Origin: Acidocella sp.
Lineage (GTDB): Bacteria > Pseudomonadota > Alphaproteobacteria > Acetobacterales > Acetobacteraceae
Reading direction: 5' to 3'
Assembly: GCA_026224875.1 (NCBI GenBank)
Contig: JAMFRU010000111.1
Location: forward strand, 1-64,000
DNA: 64,000 nt
Under the pieces are notes generated by a model. The model saw nothing but the letters and a program-made list of their open reading frames with translations. It had not been told where the DNA came from and did no database searches. Every line of letters begins with the position of its first letter. Positions within the stretch are counted from its first letter, which is position 1. The position numbers were made by a program, and so were the translations under genes. Shown one piece after another: positions 54,590 to 63,209 of this stretch.

Positions 54590-55549
54590 CTAATTAATTC
54601 CTAGGCCCCGGCGTAATGCCGCCAGCTTCATGCTGATGAAACGCTTGGCCACATCGCTTTCCCGGGCCAGAGAATCAAATCCGTGGATCGCCCCGGGGAC
54701 GGTGACGAATTCCACCGGCACCGCGGCATCCGCCAGCCTCCCAGCAAAGGCGATATTCTCCGCCACAAATAAATCCAGCGTACCAACACCCATAAAGGTC
54801 GGTGGCAAACCCGCAAGGTTCTCGACCCTGGCCGGCACAGCCTCCACCGGCACATCGTCAGTGCCCGGCGCCTGGCCCAGAAAACATTGCCACCCAAACC
54901 GGTTGGTCTCCGCATTCCAGCCAAACGCGCCTATATGCGCGGGCACGGCGCGGCTGGTGCCGGTGCGGTCATCGAGCATCGGGTAGATCAGCGCCTGGAA
55001 ACAGATGGGATACTTCCCCCGGTCCCGCGCCGCGATGGCAAGCATTGCCGCATGGCCGCCACCAGCACTCTCGCCCAGCAATGCGATGCGCGCGGGGTCG
55101 GCCCCGATTTCAGCAGCGTTTTCATGCATCCAGCACAAAGCCGCATAATTATCGTTCAGCGCGCCCGGAAATATCGTCTCCGGCGCCAGCCGGTATTCCA
55201 CACTCACCACCACGCAATCCAGCGCCTGTGCCAGCTCCTGGATCATACACATGCCGGCACGCGCAGAGCCCGCATTGAACCCTCCGCCATGCAGATGCAG
55301 CACAGCCGGGCCGGACGCTCCCGGCTTGGCGTTAACAATAAAAATCGTAACCTCGGGATCGCCCCGCTGTCCCGCAATCCGCCGCTCCGCAACGCTCACA
55401 CCTTCCATCCAGGGTGGCGCCATCGCCGCCACAGCCGCCCGCCGCGTCACCAGTTTTTCCAGCGTGAGCGGTGTGTAGCTCGCATACATTTCCCGCAACC
55501 GCAGGGCCATGTCGCGCAGCGCGGGATCGACGAGATCGAGGTGTTTCAC
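54590..55549 (-). CDS. Alpha/beta hydrolase, hormone-sensitive-lipase family
   Basis: This 319-residue esterase belongs to the HSL family (family IV). The oxyanion-hole motif is LHLHGGGFNAGSA, the nucleophile elbow is LLGESAGGG, the acid is in GTLDLFVAEN and the catalytic His is in PGAIHGFDSLA. Members hydrolyse short acyl esters of diverse alcohols. The gene begins three bases after the stop of the upstream sulfotransferase-like gene, so the two form an operon. It may remove an acyl group from a substrate handled by the neighbouring dehydrogenases. Confidence 0.92.
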   Translation of the reverse strand: MKHLDLVDPALRDMALRLREMYASYTPLTLEKLVTRRAAVAAMAPPWMEGVSVAERRIAGQRGDPEVTIFIVNAKPGASGPAVLHLHGGGFNAGSARAGMCMIQELAQALDCVVVSVEYRLAPETIFPGALNDNYAALCWMHENAAEIGADPARIALLGESAGGGHAAMLAIAARDRGKYPICFQALIYPMLDDRTGTSRAVPAHIGAFGWNAETNRFGWQCFLGQAPGTDDVPVEAVPARVENLAGLPPTFMGVGTLDLFVAENIAFAGRLADAAVPVEFVTVPGAIHGFDSLARESDVAKRFISMKLAALRRGLGIN

Positions 55550-55552
55550 GGC

Positions 55553-56686
55553 CTACACGATACCGTAACGGTCACAATAATCCCTGAAATGTGCACGAAC
55601 ACCTTCGGCCGTAAGGCCAAATTCCTCCAGGCTATATTCATGCTTTCCATGCTTACCTTTCGGCGTCTCGGCCATCAGATTCCGCATCGCCGTCTCGGCC
55701 TCTTGCGTCAGCTCCTCATCGAAATGCGCATATATCTTGCGCAGCTCGCCAAGTGGATCCTTCATCAAATCCTTATAGCGCAGATCATGGATGGAATTCT
55801 CCCCATGCACATCGCGATACGCATTCTGCCGTTCGATCATCAGGTCAAACGTGCCGATCATCTGCGCCGCAATCTCCGGCAGCTCGACCTCATCGGAAAA
55901 CATCGGCCGCACATGGCGGATCAGGCTACACGCCGAGCCCACAACTTCCACCGGATCGCGATGCGTCATCACCAGCTGCGCATCCGGATACACCATGGTC
56001 AGATCATTGAGGAACAGCGGGTGCCACGGGTTTTTCAGCGTCCAGCGCCCGCCATTCTCCGCCTGTAAAAGCTGCAGCAGCTGCTTATGGAAACGGAAAG
56101 CCGGCAGATAATCGGCATTGTTGAACCAGTCGCGATAGCTCGGAATATGCACACTGGATTCAAAAATCTGCGCGCAGAACGAGAGCCCCATGGCATATTG
56201 GCACTCGGTCGGGCTATCGGCGTCCTCGTAATGAATCGCCGCGATATGCGGCATGTATTTAATCGAGGATTCCAACTTCTGCCGCTCGGCAACATAACGC
56301 GGGTCCGAATGCAGCGCCCCGGCGGCGGCGGGCGGCGCGGAATTAAGCGCCTCCCAACGCAGCAGGCAACGCCGCGCGGGGTCGGCATTGAGTAGGTTGA
56401 TGGCAAGCGTGGTGCCAGTGCGCGGCAGGCCGAACACGAACAACGGCGCTTCAACCGGCTGCTCCAGCAACGCCGGATGCTGCTTCAGATAATCGACAAT
56501 GCGCAGGCGGTTGGACAGAGTGCCAACAATACTGCCCTCCCAACGCTGCACACCGGCGGGCGAAAGCCGGGCTTCCTCAGCCGAGGCGCGAACCAGCTGC
56601 TCAAGCCCCACAAGCGCTGCCGGGTCGCCCATATCGCTCAACCCGGTTGCCGCGCGCGCCTTCGCGATAATGTCGTCTACCTGCAT
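55553..56686 (-). CDS. Sulfotransferase-like protein (Sulfotransfer_3 type)
   Basis: This 377-residue protein has the phosphosulfate-binding P-loop VFGLPRTGTTLAINLL and a THRDPVEVVGSACSL 3'-phosphate segment. An N-terminal helical region of about 80 residues precedes the catalytic domain. It represents the long sulfotransferase group common in alphaproteobacterial steroid and xenobiotic clusters, where its activity is largely untested. It is distinct in sequence from the shorter enzyme at 48.9 kb. It is followed after three bases by an HSL-type esterase gene and preceded by a VOC gene on the same strand. Confidence 0.88.
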   Translation of the reverse strand: MQVDDIIAKARAATGLSDMGDPAALVGLEQLVRASAEEARLSPAGVQRWEGSIVGTLSNRLRIVDYLKQHPALLEQPVEAPLFVFGLPRTGTTLAINLLNADPARRCLLRWEALNSAPPAAAGALHSDPRYVAERQKLESSIKYMPHIAAIHYEDADSPTECQYAMGLSFCAQIFESSVHIPSYRDWFNNADYLPAFRFHKQLLQLLQAENGGRWTLKNPWHPLFLNDLTMVYPDAQLVMTHRDPVEVVGSACSLIRHVRPMFSDEVELPEIAAQMIGTFDLMIERQNAYRDVHGENSIHDLRYKDLMKDPLGELRKIYAHFDEELTQEAETAMRNLMAETPKGKHGKHEYSLEEFGLTAEGVRAHFRDYCDRYGIV

Positions 56687-56752
56687 TCACTCAAATCCCA
56701 TTCACGGCAAAAGCGCAGAGGTTTATAAAAACTCCTGCGCTACACACATAAC

Positions 56753-57223
56753 TTACTCTTTGATTGTGCCGCCCATCTGCACCCAGCGCTCATCGGTGGT
56801 CCAGACATACTCAAGGTAATGCCCCAGGAACGCGCGCGCATCGAGATAGAGGAAGCGCAAAAATTCATTGCCGCCTTCGAGCACAACGGGATACGGCTGC
56901 TCGTCCACCCGCGCGCGGAATTCATCCCAATCCGCCACGCGCATGCACACATGGTGAAACTGCAGCCCATCGCCTTCCGGCAGCGCTTCTCTGTATAATT
57001 CCACATCGCCGGACACGGGCTGGATCAGCTCGTATTGCAGATCGCCGACCCAGATGAACGCGAGCTTGTTGGTCTGAGTCCCGTTGCCCTTCACGGTCGT
57101 GACCTCGGTGGTGCCTTCATAGGTCATCACCTTGTCAATCTTCGCGCGCTCGCTGAATGTCTTGATCCACTTATCGATATCGCGCGTCACATAGGCGTTC
57201 TGAAAATGATAACCTTCTAGCAT
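56753..57223 (-). CDS. VOC (glyoxalase/dioxygenase superfamily) protein
   Basis: This 156-residue protein has a two-module vicinal-oxygen-chelate fold. It begins LEGYHFQNAYVTRDIDKWI and has LAFIWVGDLQYELIQPVSG as one metal-ligand strand. HHVCMRVADWDEF opens the second module, and FLGHYLEYVW carries its Glu. A His and a Glu remain plausible metal ligands. The start at 57223 has GGGAG seven bases upstream. VOC proteins include glyoxalases, epimerases and extradiol dioxygenases. Methylmalonyl-epimerase-like sequences of this type recur in steroid and terpenoid clusters. It heads a minus-strand operon with the sulfotransferase-like and esterase genes. Confidence 0.85.
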   Translation of the reverse strand: MLEGYHFQNAYVTRDIDKWIKTFSERAKIDKVMTYEGTTEVTTVKGNGTQTNKLAFIWVGDLQYELIQPVSGDVELYREALPEGDGLQFHHVCMRVADWDEFRARVDEQPYPVVLEGGNEFLRFLYLDARAFLGHYLEYVWTTDERWVQMGGTIKE

Positions 57224-57418
57224 GGCCGTCTCCCGTATTTTATCGCATAATAACCGGCCAACGTGGATCAAAAGTCAAGCCGACGCGTTGTCGGTAACGC
57301 CGGGTGCCGCGCCTGCGTTTGTCCAAATAGGTCAAGCCGTACCTTGTCCCAGGGGGTAATGAGGCGCATAAGCGCACGCAAAAATCAGAGCATAAATCAG
57401 ATAGATCGAGGAACGGAA

Positions 57419-58288
57419 ATGGGATTGCTGACAGGCAAGATCGCGGTGGTCACAGGGGCGAGCCGTGGCATCGGCAAAGGCATCGCCCTGGCTTTGGGCG
57501 AGCTTGGCGCCACCGTGTATGTCACCGGGCGCACAGTCACCCCCGGCTCCTATCCACTGCCCGGTACGGTGGGAGAAACCGCCACCGAGATCGACAAACG
57601 CGGCGGCAAGGGCATTCCCGTTGCGGTGGACCACGCCGATGACGCGCAGGTGGCCGCCCTCTTCGCCCAGGTGGAGCGCGAGCAGGGCCAGCTCGATCTG
57701 CTCGTCAACAACGCCTTCGCTTTGCCGGAAGACCTCACCGAGCCTGAAAAATTCTGGGAAAAACCACTCTCCAACTGGCAGATGGTCGATGTCGGCGTGC
57801 GCTCCAATTTCACCGCCGCCTGGCATGCCGCCAAAATCATGGTGCCGCAAAAATCCGGCCTCATCGTCGCCATCTCCGGCTACGTCGGCGTCACCTACAC
57901 ATATGGTGTGGTGTTCGGCACCTGCAAGGCCGCGGTGGACCGCATGGCGCGCGACATGGCCATCGAACTGCAGCCGCATAATATCGCCTCGCTTTCGCTC
58001 TGGCAGGGCCTCACCTTTACGGAACGCGCTATCCGCAACATCGACCGCAATCCCGCGATGAAAGAACTGACCGTCACCAACCCGCTGGTCGGCTGCTCGC
58101 CGGAATTCCCCGGCCGCGTCATCGCGGCACTGCTGGCCGATGCCGAGATCATGAAACGCTCAGGCGGCACCTTCATCACCGCCGAGGTCGCGCAAGATTA
58201 CGGCATCACCGATATCGACGGCAAGGTCATCCCCAGCCTCCGGGCGGAGCGCGGCTCACCAATCTGGCAGCCAATCGGAGCTCAATAA
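57419..58288 (+). CDS. SDR family protein (DHRS1-like) with Phe at the catalytic Tyr
   Basis: This 289-residue SDR resembles the DHRS1 group, with VTGASRGIGKGIAL, TGRTVTPGS and NNAF. In the active site, Ser153 (ISGYVG) and Lys170 are present. The residue four before Lys, normally Tyr, is Phe166 (FGTCK). Tyr160 and Tyr162 lie just upstream and might substitute. The ATG at 57419 is preceded by GAGGAACGGAA. The longer frame from 57263 lacks family similarity. The stop overlaps the next start (TAATG). It opens a plus-strand unit SDR, NTF2-like, SDR. Confidence 0.88.
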   Translation: MGLLTGKIAVVTGASRGIGKGIALALGELGATVYVTGRTVTPGSYPLPGTVGETATEIDKRGGKGIPVAVDHADDAQVAALFAQVEREQGQLDLLVNNAFALPEDLTEPEKFWEKPLSNWQMVDVGVRSNFTAAWHAAKIMVPQKSGLIVAISGYVGVTYTYGVVFGTCKAAVDRMARDMAIELQPHNIASLSLWQGLTFTERAIRNIDRNPAMKELTVTNPLVGCSPEFPGRVIAALLADAEIMKRSGGTFITAEVAQDYGITDIDGKVIPSLRAERGSPIWQPIGAQ

Positions 58289-58842
58289 TGGACGCCGCAC
58301 GGAAAACCCGGCTGGAAAAACTGCTTGACGAGCAGGACATCCGCGACTGCCTCACCCGCTTCAGCCGCGGCATGGACCGTTTCGATCGTGACGTGTTCAT
58401 GTCCGCCTTCCATGACGACGCGGTGATGGCCGCCGGTCCCTTCGTCGGCAGCCCGGCCGATTGCTTCTCCTGGGCCGTGCCGATGCATGAGGCAGGCCAG
58501 ATCGCGACCCACCACAACCTTCTCAACACCACCATCGAAATCGACGGCGACACCGCGCATAGCGAAACCTATTACCTCTTCGCCGGCCGCAACCGCGATG
58601 AGAGCAACTGGATCGCCGGCGGGCGCTATATCGACCGGCTGGAAAAGCGCGACGGGGTGTGGAAGATTGCGCTGCGCACCAACACCATCGAATGGTCCGG
58701 CATGGTGCCGAGCATGGGGATACCTTTCGCCGATGTGCCGGATATTTTCGCCAATGGCGCGCCCGCACGCAGTAAGGCCGACCCATCCTATCAACGCCCG
58801 CTGGTCAACAAGCGGGAAAACCATAATCCCCAGGAATCATAA
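58288..58842 (+). CDS. SnoaL/NTF2-like protein
   Basis: This 184-residue protein of the SnoaL-like (SnoaL_4) NTF2 fold has EQDIRDCLTRFSRGMDRFDRDVFMSAFHDDAV at its N-terminus, with the Asp/His pair common in dehydratase and isomerase relatives. GRYIDRLEKRDGVWKIALRTN is the last strand pair. These proteins catalyse isomerisation or dehydration in steroid, polyketide and gamma-hexachlorocyclohexane pathways. Translation is coupled to the upstream SDR. A related but shorter protein is encoded at 61.7 kb in the same type of context. Confidence 0.88.
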   Translation: MDAARKTRLEKLLDEQDIRDCLTRFSRGMDRFDRDVFMSAFHDDAVMAAGPFVGSPADCFSWAVPMHEAGQIATHHNLLNTTIEIDGDTAHSETYYLFAGRNRDESNWIAGGRYIDRLEKRDGVWKIALRTNTIEWSGMVPSMGIPFADVPDIFANGAPARSKADPSYQRPLVNKRENHNPQES

Positions 58843-58857
58843 GCTAGGAGCTGCATA

Positions 58858-59775
58858 GTGACTGAACGCAGATTCGATGGCCGCGTCGCCGTCATCACCG
58901 GGGCCGGCCGCGGCCTCGGCCGTGCCTACGCTTTGCTGCTGGGCTCGCTGGGCGCCAAAGTGGTCGTCAACGACCCCGGCGCCTCCATAAAGGGCGGTGA
59001 TGCCGATGCCGGCCCGGCCGCCGAAGTGGTACGCGAGATCCTGGCCGCGGGCGGTAAGGCCATCGCGGATTTGAACTCCGTCGCCACCCCCGAAGGCGGT
59101 GCCGCGATCATCCAGACCGCCATCGACACCTACGGCCGCATCGACATCCTCATCCACAATGCCGGCAATGTCCGCTATGGCGCGCTGGCGACCATCACCC
59201 AGGAAGATTTCCGCGCGGTGCTCGATGTCCATCTGCTCGGCGCCTTCAATGTCGTACGCGCCGCTTTCCCCATCATGTGCGACGCCAAATACGGCCGCAT
59301 CATCCTCACCTCCTCCATCGGCGGCATCTACGGCAATACCAACGTCGTCAATTATGGTGTGTCAAAGGCCGGTATCATCGGGCTGAACAATATTGCCGCC
59401 ATCGAGGGTGCCGAGCATAACGTTAAATGCAACGCCATCCTGCCCGGCGCCGTCACCCGCATGGCCGATGGGCTGGATACCTCCTTCTACCCGCCCATGG
59501 GGCCGGAACTCGTGGCCCCCGTGGTCGGCTGGCTGGCGCATGAATCCTGCTCGGTCACCGGTGAGATGCTGGTCTCCATCGCCGGCCGCGTGGCGCGTGC
59601 CTATGTGGTGGAAACCGAAGGTGTGTTCCAGCCGAATTGGACCATCGAGAGCATCGCCGACAAAATCGGCGAAATTCGCGATCCGGCAAAGCTGTGGACG
59701 CTGCATCCGGCCGAGCACGGCCATCTCGAACACCTTAAGCGCAGCTGCGAGATGGCGAGACTGGGGAGTAAATAA
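58858..59775 (+). CDS. SDR family oxidoreductase (peroxisomal MFE-2 / 17beta-HSD4-like)
   Basis: This 305-residue SDR has VITGAGRGLGRAYALLLGSLGAKVVVNDPG, the NDxG context that favours NAD and is typical of the (3R)-hydroxyacyl-CoA dehydrogenase domain of multifunctional enzyme 2. NNAG is changed to HNAG, and the catalytic set is intact (SSIGG, YGVSK). The C-terminal 60 residues extend beyond classical SDRs, as in that group. The start is GTG at 58858, with AGGAG at seven-base spacing. It lies 15 bases after the NTF2-like gene and ends just before a terminator hairpin. It probably oxidises a hydroxy-acyl or ring hydroxyl. Confidence 0.92.
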   Translation: MTERRFDGRVAVITGAGRGLGRAYALLLGSLGAKVVVNDPGASIKGGDADAGPAAEVVREILAAGGKAIADLNSVATPEGGAAIIQTAIDTYGRIDILIHNAGNVRYGALATITQEDFRAVLDVHLLGAFNVVRAAFPIMCDAKYGRIILTSSIGGIYGNTNVVNYGVSKAGIIGLNNIAAIEGAEHNVKCNAILPGAVTRMADGLDTSFYPPMGPELVAPVVGWLAHESCSVTGEMLVSIAGRVARAYVVETEGVFQPNWTIESIADKIGEIRDPAKLWTLHPAEHGHLEHLKRSCEMARLGSK

Positions 59776-59781
59776 AAAGCA

Positions 59782-59805
59782 GCCGCTTTTTTGTAAAAAA
59801 GCGGC
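59782..59805. terminator. Bidirectional rho-independent terminator
   Basis: GCCGCTTTTTT (59782-59792) pairs perfectly with AAAAAAGCGGC (59795-59805) across two bases. It lies between the convergent SDR and LysR genes. On the minus strand the stem is followed by TGCTTTTTATTT. Confidence 0.75.
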
Positions 59806-59819
59806 GCAAAAAACTTTTG

Positions 59820-60761
59820 TTAATTTAAACATAAACGGGCTGAAAGCGGTCTGTTTATGTCCGCGCCCAGCAGCTCAAGCGCGGTCTGTGCGATCAGCTC
59901 TTCGATTGCCCTGATGCGCGGGCCGGTCAGCTGGCTGTTTTTGCGCGAGGCCACGACGATATCGATGCTTAAGCCCGGATCGGTAATCGGCCACGCTTGC
60001 AGACTGCCGCTGGCAATTTCGGCCTGGCAGTAGCAGGCGGGTAAAATCGTATAACCCAGCCCGCGCAGCAGCAAATCCTTCATCAGCCGCGAGGAATCCG
60101 CCTCCAGCCGCAGGTTAAGATGCAGATGCGCCCACAAAGCCGCATCGTTCAGCACCGCCCGTAGCCCGAGGTGGTGCGACGGCAGCACCAAAGGCAGTTT
60201 TATCGCCTCGCTGAAGGCCACGGCCTTGCCGGGCGGCAACCCACTATCCACTGGCCCCACCAGCATCAGCGGCAGCACCGTCAAATTCTGTTCCTGCAGC
60301 TGGTCATGATGCGCCACCCCCTCCAACAGCACGAAATCCACCACGCCACGGCTCACCCAGTCGATCAGACTGCCCGTAAGCCCCTCCACAATGCGCAGTT
60401 TGATCTTGGGAAACGCCCGGTCGATGCGCAGGGCCAGTGTCGTGGCGAGAATATCCGCCAGCCCTGGCGGCAGACCCAGCGCGATATTGGCCTCGGCGGC
60501 GAAGGGGAAAGAGCGGATGTTCTGCATCGCCAGCCCCAGCTCACGCAACGGACTTACCACCGAGGCGCGCAGCGCCGCCCCCTCCTCGGTCAGCCGCATG
60601 CCGCGCGCGGTACGGCTGAACAGGACCACGCCCAGCTCCTCCTCCAGCAACCGCATCTGCCGGCTCAGCGCCGGCTGGGCGATGCGCAGCACGTTGGAGG
60701 CTTTGGTGAGCGAGCCATGCTCGGCAATGCGCATGAAATAGCTTAGCCGCCTGATGTCCAC
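59820..60761 (-). CDS. LysR family transcriptional regulator
   Basis: This 313-residue LysR regulator has the N-terminal helix-turn-helix MDIRRLSYFMRIAEHGSLTK with VLRIAQPALSRQMRLLEEELG. The effector domain is of the NAC/CynR-like type (IALGLPPGLADILATTL). The minus-strand gene is divergent from the SDR, NTF2-like, ADH and isomerase operon starting at 60878. A 116-base intergenic region is a good place for its operator. It is convergent with the other SDR and NTF2 unit. It most likely controls one or both modules in response to a pathway intermediate. Confidence 0.92.
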   Translation of the reverse strand: MDIRRLSYFMRIAEHGSLTKASNVLRIAQPALSRQMRLLEEELGVVLFSRTARGMRLTEEGAALRASVVSPLRELGLAMQNIRSFPFAAEANIALGLPPGLADILATTLALRIDRAFPKIKLRIVEGLTGSLIDWVSRGVVDFVLLEGVAHHDQLQEQNLTVLPLMLVGPVDSGLPPGKAVAFSEAIKLPLVLPSHHLGLRAVLNDAALWAHLHLNLRLEADSSRLMKDLLLRGLGYTILPACYCQAEIASGSLQAWPITDPGLSIDIVVASRKNSQLTGPRIRAIEELIAQTALELLGADINRPLSARLCLN

Positions 60762-60877
60762 TCAACCCCTTCTATACAATTTCGTTATATCTGGCTGATA
60801 AAAATTGTAATAGATGCATAGCTTGAGCCGCGCTATCAAAACCCAGCAAAATTAAACAAGAGCGCGAGGAATAGATT

Positions 60878-61687
60878 TTGAGCTTTAAACAAAAATATGG
60901 TCCCTGGGCGGTTATCGCCGGGGCATCCGAAGGCACGGGCCGTGAATTTGCCCGCCAGATCGCGGCAGAGGGCGTGAACTGCATCCTCATCGCCCGGCGC
61001 GAGGCCCCGCTGCAGGAACTGGCCACCGAACTGCGTGGGACAGGCGTGGAGTGCATCACCGCCAGCATCGACCTCGCCGCCCCCGATGCGTTCACCCATA
61101 TCGCCCAGGCGGTGGGCGAGCGCGAAATCGGCCTCTACGTCAGCAATGCCGGCAGCGATCCCAACGGCTCGTTCTTTCTCGACAAAAACATCGAAGCCTG
61201 GGTCGATCTGGTCAACCGCAACGTCATCACCTCGCTGCGCTGCTGCCACCACTTCGGCCGGGCGATGCGCACACGCGGCCGCGGCGGCATCATCCTGGTC
61301 GGCTCCGGTGCCTGCTATGGCAGCGGCCCCAACCTCGCCACCTATTCCGGCGTCAAAGCCTTCGACCTGTGTTTTGCCGAAGGCCTCTGGGCCGAGCTGG
61401 AGCCGCATGGGGTGGATGTGCTGAATCTGGTGATGACCACCACCGACACGCCGGCTCTGCGCACACTGCTGGCGGAAAAAGGCTTGCCTGCACCGCCTAA
61501 TCTGGCGTCACCTACGGCTGTGGCGAAGGCTGGGCTCGACCGGCTCCCGTTTGGTCCGGTGCATAATTTCTGGCTCAAGGATGATGAAATCGGCAACGTC
61601 CCGAGTTCCGCAGCCCAGCGCCGCGACCGCGTAAAAATGATCGCCCAAGCCAGCAAATCCGTATTCGGCGGCAAAAAGGAGGCATGA
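60878..61687 (+). CDS. SDR family oxidoreductase
   Basis: This 269-residue SDR has IAGASEGTGREFARQIA as its nucleotide motif, IARRE after strand two (suggesting NADP preference), SNAG, and an intact active site (VGSGACYG, YSGVK). It starts at a TTG with GCGAGGA eight bases upstream, and no ATG gives a full-length protein. It is the first gene of an operon whose members overlap by four bases (SDR, NTF2-like, ADH, isomerase). It probably performs an alcohol or ketone step on the same substrate as the alcohol dehydrogenase. Confidence 0.9.
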   Translation: MSFKQKYGPWAVIAGASEGTGREFARQIAAEGVNCILIARREAPLQELATELRGTGVECITASIDLAAPDAFTHIAQAVGEREIGLYVSNAGSDPNGSFFLDKNIEAWVDLVNRNVITSLRCCHHFGRAMRTRGRGGIILVGSGACYGSGPNLATYSGVKAFDLCFAEGLWAELEPHGVDVLNLVMTTTDTPALRTLLAEKGLPAPPNLASPTAVAKAGLDRLPFGPVHNFWLKDDEIGNVPSSAAQRRDRVKMIAQASKSVFGGKKEA

Positions 61688-62178
61688 GCATGTCCACAAC
61701 CCAGGCCCGCGAGGCCATCACCGACCACATCTACCGCTACTGCCGCTCGGTGGACCGGCTGGACATCCCCCTCGGCCATTCCATCTTCCATCCCGGCGGC
61801 ACAGCGGATTACGGCGATTACTACAAGGGCCCCGGCCCCGGCGTCATCGACCTGATTTGCGCAAACCATCGCGGCCTGTTGCATCATTCGCATCAGATCT
61901 CGAACATTCTCATCGAGGTGGACGGCGATAAGGCCGGCAGCGAGAGCTACTGCACCGCCTCATTGCGCCTGCAAAAAGGCGATAAATTGCTGCATATGAT
62001 GGTGTGGTCCCGCTATATTGACAGCTGGTCCCGCCGTGATGGTCACTGGGCCCTGGACCACCGCATCGCCATCCGCGATTTCGACGAAATACGCGAGGTC
62101 ACGGTGATGCAGCAGCATGAAATCGGCACGCGCGACCATAACGATCCATCCTACACAGTATTGCGGAGCACGACGTGA
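61684..62178 (+). CDS. SnoaL/NTF2-like protein
   Basis: This 164-residue SnoaL-like protein has AREAITDHIYRYCRSVDRLD at the N-terminus and GGTADYGDYYKGPGPGVIDL. The following HHSHQISNILIEVDGDKAGSESYC strand resembles steroid delta-isomerase and dehydratase relatives. The Asp/His residues of the putative active cavity (D25, H75 region) are present. It overlaps both neighbours by four bases. As with the protein at 58.3 kb, pairing with an SDR suggests a dehydration or isomerisation following an oxidation. Confidence 0.88.
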   Translation: MSMSTTQAREAITDHIYRYCRSVDRLDIPLGHSIFHPGGTADYGDYYKGPGPGVIDLICANHRGLLHHSHQISNILIEVDGDKAGSESYCTASLRLQKGDKLLHMMVWSRYIDSWSRRDGHWALDHRIAIRDFDEIREVTVMQQHEIGTRDHNDPSYTVLRSTT

Positions 62179-63209
62179 AAGCCGCCTATATTCAAAACGG
62201 CCTGGTCTGCATTGGCGAAATGCCGGAACCCGTACCGGGCAAGGGCCAGGCGCTGGTGCGTACGCATAGCTGCGGCATGTGCGCCTCCGAGCAGCACTTC
62301 CTGCATTCCGGCCAGAATGTCATCGACCTGTCGAAAAAATTCGGCGGCGCCTATGCCGGGCTCGAGATGAGCCGCCCCTTCGTTCCCGGCCATGAATATG
62401 TCGGTGAGGTGCTGGATTACGGCGTGGGCAGCAAGCGCACCATCAAGCCGGGCCGCAAGGTCACCTCGGTGCCGATCATGCGCCAGTCCGGCTCCCATTC
62501 CGTCATCGGCTTCAGCCATGACTTCCCCGGCGGCTTCGGCGAGCTGATGCTGCTCGACGAGGATTTTCTCATGGAAGTACCGCCCGATCTCGACGACGAC
62601 ATGGCCGCCATGACCGAGCCGCTGGCCGTGGGGCTGGAGCATGCCCGCCGTGGCCACCCGACCAAGGAAGATGTGGTGCTGGTCGTCGGCTGCGGCGCCA
62701 TCGGCCTTGGCGTCATCGCCGGGCTGAAGCTGATGGGCATTGGCCCCATCATCGCCGCCGATTATCATGAAGCCCGCCGAGACCTGGCCCTGAAAATGGG
62801 CGCGGACATCGTCATCGACCCGCGCGAACTCTCGCCCTACGAGCCCACCCCCAGCCTCGGCAACCGCCGCGTCAACCTGGTGTATGAAAACGTCGGCCTG
62901 CCGGGCATGCTGCCGCAGATCATCGCCTCGATCGCCTTCGATTCGCGTATCGTGATGGGCGGATATTGCATGGAACCTGAGCAATTCTACGTTTTCGCCG
63001 CACAGAACAAACGCCTCACCGTGCATTTCGCCGGTGGCGAGGAGCCGCAGGATATGGAACTCGCTCTGCGTTCCATCGCCGACGGCAAGATCGACGTGCG
63101 CAGCTGGCTCGGCGAGCGCATTGGATTGAGCGGCGTGGCTACGGCCATGGCACAGATGTCCGGCCCGCTGGCGCCCGTACGCACCGTGGTTGATCCGCGC
63201 TTATTATGA
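62175..63209 (+). CDS. Zinc-type alcohol dehydrogenase (MDR superfamily)
   Basis: This 344-residue medium-chain dehydrogenase starts at a GTG that overlaps the upstream stop (GTGA). The catalytic zinc site is suggested by C33/C36 in SCGMCASEQHF and H73-E74 in PGHEYVG. The four-Cys structural zinc loop is absent. Instead residues 88-125 are unusual (SVPIMRQSGSHSV). The Rossmann motif is VVGCGAIGLGVIAGL, and DYHEARR after strand two favours NAD. The protein resembles polyol or threonine dehydrogenase relatives. It precedes a sugar-isomerase-like gene with a four-base overlap, which supports oxidation of a polyol-like or cyclic secondary alcohol. Confidence 0.9.
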   Translation: MKAAYIQNGLVCIGEMPEPVPGKGQALVRTHSCGMCASEQHFLHSGQNVIDLSKKFGGAYAGLEMSRPFVPGHEYVGEVLDYGVGSKRTIKPGRKVTSVPIMRQSGSHSVIGFSHDFPGGFGELMLLDEDFLMEVPPDLDDDMAAMTEPLAVGLEHARRGHPTKEDVVLVVGCGAIGLGVIAGLKLMGIGPIIAADYHEARRDLALKMGADIVIDPRELSPYEPTPSLGNRRVNLVYENVGLPGMLPQIIASIAFDSRIVMGGYCMEPEQFYVFAAQNKRLTVHFAGGEEPQDMELALRSIADGKIDVRSWLGERIGLSGVATAMAQMSGPLAPVRTVVDPRLL

